Source: Acidobacteriota bacterium | GTDB lineage: Bacteria; Acidobacteriota; Blastocatellia; Pyrinomonadales; Pyrinomonadaceae | Assembly (NCBI GenBank): GCA_029862725.1 | Contig: JAOTWT010000246.1 | Span: forward strand, 1-5,423 | DNA length: 5,423 nt | Direction: 5' to 3' | In this document: piece after piece, positions 1-5,423 of the stretch | Layout: every line of letters starts with the position of its first letter | How positions within the stretch are numbered: the first letter of the stretch is position 1 | Notes under the pieces: model-generated | Told to the model about the DNA's origin: nothing | The model's input: the letters and a program-made list of their open reading frames with translations, nothing else | The model's database searches: none | Position numbers and translations under genes: made by a program

Positions 1-1
1 T

Positions 2-385
2 TCCGGAGTCCTCGAGCGCCTGCCGCATCTGAAGATCGCCTTTGCGCATGGTGGCGGTTCGTTTCCCGCGACCCTCGGACGGATAGAACACGGGTTTCAC
101 GTACGGCCCGATCTCGTTGCTGTCGAAAACGCCGTCAATCCCCGGAAATATTTGGATCGAATATACTTCGATTCACTTGTGCATGAACCGGCGATGTTTC
201 AGTTCCTGGTCGACCTGGTCGGCGCCGATAAGATCGCCCTCGGGACGGACTACCCATTCCCGCTGGGCGAACTGGAACCGGGCCGCTTGATCGAGTCGTT
301 GGGATTTGACGAGGTTACGAGAGCACGTCTTTTGCATGGTACCGCGCTCGACTGGCTTGGTCTGAATATTGACGAATTTGATTAG
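2..385 (+). CDS. ACMSD: 2-amino-3-carboxymuconate-6-semialdehyde decarboxylase, C-terminal fragment (5' end outside window)
   Basis: This is the last 127 codons of an amidohydrolase-superfamily, zinc-dependent decarboxylase, read in frame 2 from the left edge to TAG at 383-385. ACMSD converts 2-amino-3-carboxymuconate semialdehyde to 2-aminomuconate semialdehyde and so competes with spontaneous quinolinate formation. The visible family landmarks are FAHGGGSFPATLGR (about nt 41-82; its His, codon 47-49, matches the catalytic His of the family), IYFDSLVHEP (about 161-190), and LGTDYPFPLGE (about 239-271; its Asp, codon 248-250, matches the metal-binding Asp). The protein ends in the usual WLGL-type tail. 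Family members are about 330-340 residues, so roughly the first 60% is missing, including the N-terminal HxH zinc ligands. A TTG at 152 is internal and not a start. The neighbouring kynU and kmo belong to the same pathway, which supports the call over a generic amidohydrolase. Confidence 0.93.
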   Translation, partial: SGVLERLPHLKIAFAHGGGSFPATLGRIEHGFHVRPDLVAVENAVNPRKYLDRIYFDSLVHEPAMFQFLVDLVGADKIALGTDYPFPLGELEPGRLIESLGFDEVTRARLLHGTALDWLGLNIDEFD

Positions 386-549
386 AACGCTGGCGCGACG
401 TCACCCAAACCGGTCTTTTTCTAAGGTGCCCCATGGTCTTCTTGCCCGGACTAAACGGGAATCACTCGGTTATGGCGCGAGATAAAGTGGAATGATTTGT
501 GCCAACAAACACTCCTCTTCAATCAGCCGCCTTAATCAAAGGTTTTTTG

Positions 550-576
550 CGAAGCGTTCTTTGCGTACTTTGCGTC
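550..576 (+). repeat. 9-nt-period repeat (CTTTGCGTA type), copy 1, upstream of kynU
   Basis: Three consecutive 9-mers are visible: CGAAGCGTT (550-558), CTTTGCGTA (559-567) and CTTTGCGTC (568-576). The core TTTGCG recurs every 9 nt and the array ends 21 nt before the kynU ATG. A related array precedes kmo at 4520-4555. The reading frame through it would encode a VLCVLCVKI-like stretch, which is a by-product of the repeat and not part of kynureninase. From memory, similar degenerate arrays are widespread between genes in Acidobacteriota and several other environmental phyla. Their function is unknown to me. Confidence 0.7.
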
Positions 577-589
577 AAAATTAGAAAAT
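561..589 (+). promoter_or_regulatory. possible kynU promoter overlapping the repeat
   Basis: TTGCGT (561-566) and GAAAAT (584-589) are separated by 17 nt and resemble sigma-70 -35 and -10 boxes (3/6 and 4/6 matches). An overlapping TAGAAA at 582-587 is an alternative -10. The -10 ends 8 nt before ATG 598, so transcription would begin at or next to the start codon, giving a leaderless mRNA. This fits the absence of a Shine-Dalgarno sequence in front of 598. The match is weak and rests mainly on position. Confidence 0.3.
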
Positions 590-597
590 CGCAACTT

Positions 598-1890
598 ATG
601 GACCCCAAAGCAACCAGAGAATACGCGTCGGTGCTCGATTCGAGCGATCCGCTTCGTCAATACCGCGACCGGTTTCACATGCCGAAGCGTCAAAACGGCG
701 AGGATGTAATTTATCTGACCGGGAATTCTCTCGGCCTCCAGCCCAAAACCACCCGCGGCTATATCGAGCAGGAACTCGATGACTGGAAAAACCTGGGGGT
801 CGAAGGCCACTTTCACGCCAAGAATCCATGGATGCCATATCACGAGTTCCTGACCGAACGTATGGCTCACATAGTCGGAGCAAAACCGTTCGAAACCGTC
901 GTTATGAACTCGTTGACGGTCAACCTCCATCTCCTGATGGTCTCGTTTTACAGGCCCGACGAAACCAGGAACAAGATCATCATCGAAAAGGACGCCTTCC
1001 CGTCTGATCAATATGCGGTTAAATCGCAGATAGCTTTTCATATGGGGCTCAGACCTAAGACTTCGGGACTCGGAACTGAAGATTGGCTGATCGAGCTCGT
1101 TCCACGCGATGGCGAAACCTGTCTGCGGACTGAAGATATCATCGCAACGATTGAGGAACACGCCGATTCGGTCGCCTTGATCATGCTCGGCGGTGTCAAC
1201 TACTACACCGGCCAGCTATTCGACATGAAAGCGATCACCGAGGCTGGTCACAAAGTCGGTGCGGTGGTCGGTTTTGACCTGGCCCATGCCGCGGGCAACG
1301 TCAAGCTCAAGCTTCATGAATGGGATGTCGACTTTGCCTGCTGGTGTTCGTACAAGTACCTGAATTCGGGACCGGGCGGGGTCGCCGGAGTTTTTGTTCA
1401 CGAACGGCATGCCGAAGCGGAAGATCTTCTCCGTTTCGCCGGTTGGTGGGGACATGATAAAGAGACGCGATTCTTGATGGGGCCCGACTTTGTCCCTATG
1501 AAAGGCGCGGAAGGCTGGCAGCTTTCGAATCCACCGATCTTCCAGATGGCGGCGCTCCGTGCTTCGCTCGAGATCTTTGAGGAAGCCGGCATGGAAGCGT
1601 TGGTGGAAAAATCTAAAAAAATGGCCCGGTTTATGGACTTTCTGCTCGGTCGAATCGATGATGAAAGGATCTCGATTATCACTCCCCCGGACCCATCGGA
1701 ACGCGGCTGTCAATTGTCGATCCGGGTCAAGGACGCCGACAAATCGCTATTCGAAGCGATAACTAAGAAAGGCGTTATCGCCGACTGGCGCGAACCCGAT
1801 GTGATCCGTGTGGCACCCGTACCGCTATACAACTCGTTTGAGGATTGTTGGAACTTCACCCAGATTCTGCGGCGGGAACTGGGTGGATGA
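598..1890 (+). CDS. kynU: kynureninase (PLP-dependent L-kynurenine/3-hydroxykynurenine hydrolase)
   Basis: KynU is a cytoplasmic fold-type I PLP enzyme that cleaves kynurenine or 3-hydroxykynurenine to anthranilate or 3-hydroxyanthranilate plus alanine. The 430-residue product is full length for bacterial members. Landmarks are YLTGNSLGLQP (39-49), the PWMPYHEF region (77-84), FPSDQYA (134-140), GFDLAHAAGN (225-234; Asp227 is the expected PLP pyridine-N partner), WCSYKYLNSGPGG (249-261; Lys253 is the expected Schiff-base lysine), AGWWGH (281-286), RGCQLSIRV (369-377) and DVIRVAPVPLYNSF (401-414). The ATG at 598 is preferred because the sequence after it (MDPKATREYASVLD) looks like a normal kynureninase N-terminus. 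An in-frame GTG at 499 would add 33 residues encoded largely by the intergenic repeat. No Shine-Dalgarno is visible at 598; a promoter-like element ends 8 nt upstream, suggesting leaderless translation. With ACMSD upstream and kmo downstream, 3-hydroxykynurenine is the likely main substrate. Confidence 0.97.
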   Translation: MDPKATREYASVLDSSDPLRQYRDRFHMPKRQNGEDVIYLTGNSLGLQPKTTRGYIEQELDDWKNLGVEGHFHAKNPWMPYHEFLTERMAHIVGAKPFETVVMNSLTVNLHLLMVSFYRPDETRNKIIIEKDAFPSDQYAVKSQIAFHMGLRPKTSGLGTEDWLIELVPRDGETCLRTEDIIATIEEHADSVALIMLGGVNYYTGQLFDMKAITEAGHKVGAVVGFDLAHAAGNVKLKLHEWDVDFACWCSYKYLNSGPGGVAGVFVHERHAEAEDLLRFAGWWGHDKETRFLMGPDFVPMKGAEGWQLSNPPIFQMAALRASLEIFEEAGMEALVEKSKKMARFMDFLLGRIDDERISIITPPDPSERGCQLSIRVKDADKSLFEAITKKGVIADWREPDVIRVAPVPLYNSFEDCWNFTQILRRELGG

Positions 1891-2002
1891 TGGGAAGCGT
1901 ATGATTCGTTGTTTTTGTTCTAAATTCAAACTCGATCGCTTCCACAGGAGGAATAGAATCCGAGGATGTCGGCAGCAAATCATACCAATCATCTAGTATT
2001 CA

Positions 2003-2032
2003 TTATCCATTCACGCAAACTTTAGGTAAGAT
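2003..2032 (+). promoter_or_regulatory. possible promoter of the SLC13-type permease
   Basis: TAAGAT (2027-2032) is a 4/6 match to the sigma-70 -10 box. The best -35 candidate, TTATCC (2003-2008, 18-nt spacer), is poor. The -10 ends 8 nt before an in-frame TTG (2041) and 14 nt before ATG (2047), so the transcript would have almost no leader. No Shine-Dalgarno lies at the usual distance from either start. The call relies on position as much as on sequence. Confidence 0.3.
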
Positions 2033-2046
2033 AGCCCCCGTTGCCT

Positions 2047-4380
2047 ATGAACCTCGAAATTGCATTTTTGCTGATCGTACTTTTGGCGATGGTCGTTCTC
2101 TTTTTGACGGAGAAACTACCCATCGACCTTACGGCGTTCCTCGGACTCGTAGTTCTCATTTTTACCGGCTATATAGCTGCGGATCAAGCTTTTTCGGGTT
2201 TCGCATCGTCGGCCGTCATCACGATGCTTTCGATCTTTATCGTCAGCGCGGCGCTCATGAACGCGGGTGTCGCCGACATGGCTGCAGACCTGATTCACAA
2301 ATGGGTCGGTAGCCGCGAAACTCCACTTCTGATCACGATCATGATTACCGCCGGAGTCCTTTCGGCCTTTATGAACAACATTGCTGCGACAGCGGTTCTC
2401 ATGCCGGCTGTCGCAAGCCTTGCACGGCGCGCCGGTATTTCGCCTTCGAAGATATTTATGCCGCTCTCTTTCGGCGCCATAATCGGCGGAACTACGACGC
2501 TGGTCGGGACCCCGCCCAATATTTTGGCCGGCGCGATGCTCGTCGAACGCGGTCTCAAACCCTTCGGATTATTCGATTTCACGCCGATCGGCCTCGTCCT
2601 TCTCACCCTCGGGGTGCTCTATTTCGTCACCTTCGGCCGCCGCCTTCTGCCGGAAAGGGATCTCAATAAGGACGAGAAAGGCAATGAACTCGCACGATTG
2701 TACGGACTCGACGAGGCGCTGTTTTCGATTCGAATTCCCGAGGGTTCACCGTTTCAAAACAAGACGATTGCCGAAACCCGGCTTGGCGGGGCTCTTGGCG
2801 TACAGATTGTGGCTGTCTTGCGGGGCGGCAAGCGCGATTTGGCGCCGTCTGGATCGACATTGCTCAAAGCGGGGGACGAACTTCTGGTCGAGGGCAACCA
2901 CGAACGGCTGGAGAAATTGCTTGAGGTACAGGGACTCGACGTCGAGACAACGACGGCCCGCCAGCTCGGTGTCCCAGAGCGAGGCGTAAGCGGGGTCAAG
3001 ATGTGTGTGGAGAAAGGATCGCCGCTTGTCGACACGACCCTGCGTGACTTCAACTTCCGCGGAAAATTCGGTGTCTCGGTCATGGCTGCAGAAAGGAACG
3101 GCGACCGCCGAACTGAGCAGATCGGGGATCTGAATTTGAAGGAAGGCGACCTGCTTTGGGGCATCGGTACAAGCGAAAAAGTCGCCGCGCTCAAGGATTC
3201 GCCGGAAACGATCAAATGTATAACTACGGGCGTCAGGGCGCTGCGTGAGCTGATTGACGAGCCTTTGCTGGTGCTCCGGCTACCGGAGGATTCTGTGCTC
3301 GTTGGCAAAACCATCGCCGAGAGCAAGGTCAGCGAATTGATGGGGGCAATGGTAATCGGCATCCTCCAGGAAGGCCATTTGAAATGGTCGATCGCAGCCG
3401 ACGAGGTTTTGTCGGCGGGCGATGAGCTTTTCGTAACCGGCGAGGAATCGAAGCTAAAGGCGCTCCTCAAGATCGGAAGCGTCGAACTCGCCTCTCAGGT
3501 TTCCGCGCCGGCTCTCGAATCCGAAGAGGTGGGAGTCGTCGAGGCTACGATTGCGCCGCGTTCGCGGCTCGATGGGCGAACTCTGGCGGATGTCGGCTTC
3601 CGCGAGAGAACGGGCCTGCAGGCATTGGCGGTCTGGCGCGACGGCGTCCCCCTTCGCGAGGGTCTTGCCCAACTCACGCTACGTGTCGGGGACGGGCTCC
3701 TGCTTCAGGGTAAACGGGGCAAACTGGCTCTTCTCGCCGAGGACGAAGACCTGGTCTTTCTGACCCAAATTTCTGGCACCGAACCCAACCTCGCGAAGGC
3801 ACCCTACGCGATCGGCGGCCTCTTTCTGATGATCGGACTTGTGATATCCGGATATCAGCCGATCCAGGTCGCCGCTTTTGCCGCCGCAACCTTTGTCGTC
3901 CTCGCCGGCGCACTCTCCATGCAAGAAGCGTATCGCGCGATCGAATGGAGGGCGATCTTCCTGGTTGCCGCCGTACTTCCCGTTGGTGCCGCGATGGAAA
4001 GCAGCGGCGCAGCAAATCTGATCGCACAAAATGTGACCACCTATGCCGGAGATCTCGGACCCTACGCCGTGCTTGCCTCCCTCGTTTTGCTTTCCAGTCT
4101 TTTGAGCCAGGGGCTCGACGGCGCACCGGCCGTGGTGCTTTTGACTCCCGTGGTTTTGTCGACCGCAACAGGGCTCAATATCTCGCCTTATCCCCTTATG
4201 ATGGGTGTCGCACTCGCTGCTTCGGCCGCGTTTATGACACCATTCAGTCACAAGGCAAACCTACTGGTGATGGGTGCCGGCGGCTACCGGAGCTGGGACT
4301 ACGTGAAGGCGGGAACACCCCTGACGATTGTGGTCCTCGCCGCAATAATTCTGATGGTGCCCATCTTCTTTCCTTTCTAG
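2047..4380 (+). CDS. SLC13/DASS-family permease with four RCK_C (TrkA-C) domains
   Basis: This is an inner-membrane anion/Na+ symporter-like protein of 777 residues from ATG 2047 (779 from TTG 2041). The layout is an N-terminal membrane half (about 1-200), a soluble middle (about 205-575) and a C-terminal membrane half (about 587-777), giving the two inverted halves of the DASS fold. Half one has MNNIAATAVLMPAV (109-122) and GGTTTLVGTPPNIL (147-160), both typical of the family. Half two has LSQGLDGAPAVVLLTP (686-701) and AAFMTPFSHKANLLV (727-741). The soluble part reads as four repeats of RCK_C type, at about 218-292, 312-387, 405-477 and 492-572. They share the pattern hydrophobic-rich strand, 'G..(I/L)AE/R(D/T)', and 'L..GD.L...G'. 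Such domains bind small ligands in other transporters and potassium channels. Relatives with two such domains are common, so this one is long. Sulfate, di/tricarboxylate or another anion are all possible substrates. The position between kynU and kmo hints at a link to tryptophan catabolism, but only by inference. Confidence 0.88.
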   Translation: MNLEIAFLLIVLLAMVVLFLTEKLPIDLTAFLGLVVLIFTGYIAADQAFSGFASSAVITMLSIFIVSAALMNAGVADMAADLIHKWVGSRETPLLITIMITAGVLSAFMNNIAATAVLMPAVASLARRAGISPSKIFMPLSFGAIIGGTTTLVGTPPNILAGAMLVERGLKPFGLFDFTPIGLVLLTLGVLYFVTFGRRLLPERDLNKDEKGNELARLYGLDEALFSIRIPEGSPFQNKTIAETRLGGALGVQIVAVLRGGKRDLAPSGSTLLKAGDELLVEGNHERLEKLLEVQGLDVETTTARQLGVPERGVSGVKMCVEKGSPLVDTTLRDFNFRGKFGVSVMAAERNGDRRTEQIGDLNLKEGDLLWGIGTSEKVAALKDSPETIKCITTGVRALRELIDEPLLVLRLPEDSVLVGKTIAESKVSELMGAMVIGILQEGHLKWSIAADEVLSAGDELFVTGEESKLKALLKIGSVELASQVSAPALESEEVGVVEATIAPRSRLDGRTLADVGFRERTGLQALAVWRDGVPLREGLAQLTLRVGDGLLLQGKRGKLALLAEDEDLVFLTQISGTEPNLAKAPYAIGGLFLMIGLVISGYQPIQVAAFAAATFVVLAGALSMQEAYRAIEWRAIFLVAAVLPVGAAMESSGAANLIAQNVTTYAGDLGPYAVLASLVLLSSLLSQGLDGAPAVVLLTPVVLSTATGLNISPYPLMMGVALAASAAFMTPFSHKANLLVMGAGGYRSWDYVKAGTPLTIVVLAAIILMVPIFFPF

Positions 4381-4460
4381 GGCCTGTTTGACGAGACTTG
4401 AATACTTTGTTCGATGCTAGGGTCTTCAAAAAGAACTGGATACCTTTTGGTTTCCGGAAC

Positions 4461-4483
4461 GAGCCATGATCATCAAATGGCTC
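4461..4483. other. 7-bp perfect inverted repeat (hairpin) downstream of the permease
   Basis: GAGCCAT (4461-4467) and ATGGCTC (4477-4483) are exact reverse complements around a 9-nt loop. No T-run follows on the + strand, so it is not a classical intrinsic terminator for the permease, which ends 80 nt upstream. It could be an RNA structure in the 3' UTR, a protein-binding site, or chance. Confidence 0.4.
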
Positions 4484-4519
4484 CAGATGGTCCCAGGCGC
4501 ATACAGGCCGCAACCCCGT

Positions 4520-4555
4520 CTTAGCAAACTTTGCGATCTTCGCGATCTGTGCGTT
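4520..4555 (+). repeat. 9-nt-period repeat (CTTTGCGAT type), copy 2, upstream of kmo
   Basis: Four consecutive 9-mers are visible: CTTAGCAAA (4520-4528), CTTTGCGAT (4529-4537), CTTCGCGAT (4538-4546) and CTGTGCGTT (4547-4555). The first is the most degenerate. The array ends 34 nt before the kmo ATG and its last two bases fall within the putative -35 box of kmo. On the reverse strand it reads as an AKIAKFAK-like peptide, which is a coding by-product of the repeat. It is the same class of element as the one at 550-576. Confidence 0.7.
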
Positions 4556-4582
4556 GAATCCAACAAATGGGACGTCTAGAAT
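4554..4582 (+). promoter_or_regulatory. likely kmo promoter (sigma-70 type)
   Basis: TTGAAT (4554-4559; 4/6 to TTGACA) and TAGAAT (4577-4582; 5/6 to TATAAT) are separated by exactly 17 nt. This is the best promoter match in the window. The -10 box ends 7 nt before ATG 4590, placing the expected transcription start at the start codon and implying a leaderless kmo mRNA. No Shine-Dalgarno is seen there. The -35 box overlaps the end of the 9-nt repeat array. Confidence 0.5.
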
Positions 4583-4589
4583 ACTCTCT

Positions 4590-5423
4590 ATGTCCAAAGT
4601 CATCATAATCGGTGCCGGACTTGCCGGTTCCCTTCTATCGACCTACTTTGCACGGCGCGGTATCGACACGGATGTCTACGAGGCCCGCGGTGACATGAGG
4701 GAAGAGGATGTAATAGCCGGGCGTTCGATCAATCTTGCGCTCTCAGACCGCGGAATCGCTGCTCTGAGAGAGGTCGGGATGGATGCCTATATGCTGAAGG
4801 AAGCGGTTCCTATGTACGGGCGTTTAATCCATCCGGTCGAGGGAGAGACAAATCTTTTGCCCTACAGCGGCCGTGAAGGCGAGTTCATAAATTCGGTTTC
4901 CAGAGGAGGTTTGAACATCGCGTTGATCGATGAGGCCGATAAGTATCCCGCCTCCACTTTTCACTTCAATCAGCGGTGTATAGGTTTTGACTGCCGCACC
5001 GGGGAAGCGCGTATTCGAAACGAACTTACCGGTGAAGAATTCGGCGTCAAAGGAGAGACTCTGATTGCGGCAGATGGCGCGGGTTCAGCGGTCAGGCAGT
5101 CGATGATGAACCGGGGTGTCGAACGATTTAATTACTCCCAGGATTTCCTGAGCCATGGCTACAAAGAACTGCGAATCCCGCCTGCAAGCGAGTTCGATGG
5201 TGATCTACCCGAAGCGGCGAACGGGGAGTTCCTGCTCGAGAAGAATGCACTCCATATATGGGCGCGCCGCCAGTACATGATGATCGCCTTGCCAAACTTC
5301 GATGGCAGCTTTACGTGTACGCTCTTTCTCGCTTTCGAGGGAAGAGACAGTTTCGAGGCGATCGAAAACGGGACATGGGGCCTCGAGTCCGGACTTGACC
5401 GCGGGTCAACGCGGATTGATGAA
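4590..5423 (+). CDS. kmo: kynurenine 3-monooxygenase, N-terminal 278 residues (3' end outside window)
   Basis: Kmo is an FAD- and NADPH-dependent aromatic hydroxylase that converts L-kynurenine to 3-hydroxykynurenine, the substrate for the KynU encoded upstream. The frame is open from ATG 4590 to the right edge. Landmarks are the Rossmann motif VIIIGAGLAGSLL (4-16), Glu31 at the end of the second strand (expected to bind the FAD ribose), the KMO signature GRSINLALSDRG (44-55), the second FAD motif AADGAGSAVR (160-169), HGYKEL (189-194), and LHIWARRQYMMIALPNFDG (221-239) followed by LFLAFEG (245-251). These set it apart from generic FAD hydroxylases. Family length is about 440-480, so roughly 60% is present. 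Oddities are Ala225 where I expect Pro (LHIWPR), Ala248 in place of Pro (FLPFEG), and a last stretch (about 260-278) without the usual FF...FPD-like segment. The start has no Shine-Dalgarno but a strong promoter match directly upstream. Confidence 0.95.
   Translation, partial: MSKVIIIGAGLAGSLLSTYFARRGIDTDVYEARGDMREEDVIAGRSINLALSDRGIAALREVGMDAYMLKEAVPMYGRLIHPVEGETNLLPYSGREGEFINSVSRGGLNIALIDEADKYPASTFHFNQRCIGFDCRTGEARIRNELTGEEFGVKGETLIAADGAGSAVRQSMMNRGVERFNYSQDFLSHGYKELRIPPASEFDGDLPEAANGEFLLEKNALHIWARRQYMMIALPNFDGSFTCTLFLAFEGRDSFEAIENGTWGLESGLDRGSTRIDE

Noticed and set aside
445..459. CCCG-7-CGGG stem in the ACMSD-kynU spacer as a terminator
   Set aside because: The stem is only 4 bp and no T-run follows; the T-rich stretch at 413-420 has no good stem before it.
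499..597. N-terminal extension of KynU from GTG 499
   Set aside because: The added residues are encoded by spacer and repeat DNA, do not resemble kynureninase, and ATG 598 gives a normal family N-terminus and length.
532..1161. Reverse-strand ORF of 209 codons opposite kynU
   Set aside because: Antisense to conserved kynureninase sequence with no recognisable domain.
1893..1943. GGAAGCG (1893-1899) and CGCTTCC (1937-1943) as a kynU terminator
   Set aside because: The 7-bp arms are separated by a 37-nt loop with no T-run after the right arm, so chance pairing is as likely.
2754..3470. Reverse-strand ORF of 238 codons inside the permease
   Set aside because: Serine-rich, low-complexity translation antisense to clear RCK_C coding sequence; a shadow of the real gene.
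3674..4251. Two overlapping reverse-strand ORFs opposite the permease C-terminal half
   Set aside because: Arg-rich or irregular compositions typical of antisense frames; the + strand encodes recognisable DASS motifs here.
4244..4606. Reverse-strand ORF of 120 codons across the permease end and spacer
   Set aside because: It overlaps the conserved permease C-terminus, its middle is the AKIAKFAK by-product of the 9-nt repeat, and no family resemblance is seen.

Overview
The window carries a kynurenine-pathway (tryptophan catabolism) locus from what looks like an environmental, non-proteobacterial bacterium. All four genes lie on the + strand: the 3' end of ACMSD (2-amino-3-carboxymuconate-6-semialdehyde decarboxylase), a complete kynureninase (kynU), a complete large SLC13/DASS-type permease with four soluble RCK_C-like (TrkA-C) domains, and the 5' part of kynurenine 3-monooxygenase (kmo), which runs off the right edge. 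Base composition looks moderately GC-rich. Start codons lack convincing Shine-Dalgarno sequences. Two intergenic spacers carry a 9-nt-period 'CTTTGCGTA'-type repeat. I recall similar repeats from Acidobacteriota (Blastocatellia/Pyrinomonadales) and other environmental phyla. An acidobacterial origin is therefore an inference, not something shown by the sequence.

Layout: 2-385 ACMSD C-terminal fragment; 386-597 spacer with a repeat array next to kynU; 598-1890 kynU; 1891-2046 spacer with a possible promoter and an orphan AGGAGG; 2047-4380 permease; 4381-4589 spacer with a 7-bp hairpin, a second repeat array and a good promoter match; 4590-5423 kmo (partial). No RNA genes, mobile elements or CRISPR arrays were seen.

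Biologically, Kmo makes 3-hydroxykynurenine, KynU cleaves it to 3-hydroxyanthranilate plus alanine, 3-hydroxyanthranilate dioxygenase (not in the window) opens the ring, and ACMSD decarboxylates the product. ACMSD diverts carbon away from quinolinate/NAD and towards 2-aminomuconate and central metabolism, so the locus looks catabolic. The permease between kynU and kmo may move a carboxylate connected to the pathway, but its substrate cannot be read from sequence. The spacers of 156-212 bp and the promoter-like elements right next to the starts suggest that the genes have individual promoters and are largely leaderless, rather than forming a tightly coupled operon. Nothing here amounts to a clearly new system. 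The most noteworthy points are the repeat/promoter arrangement, the four-RCK_C permease with an atypical second ion motif, and the unusual visible end of kmo.
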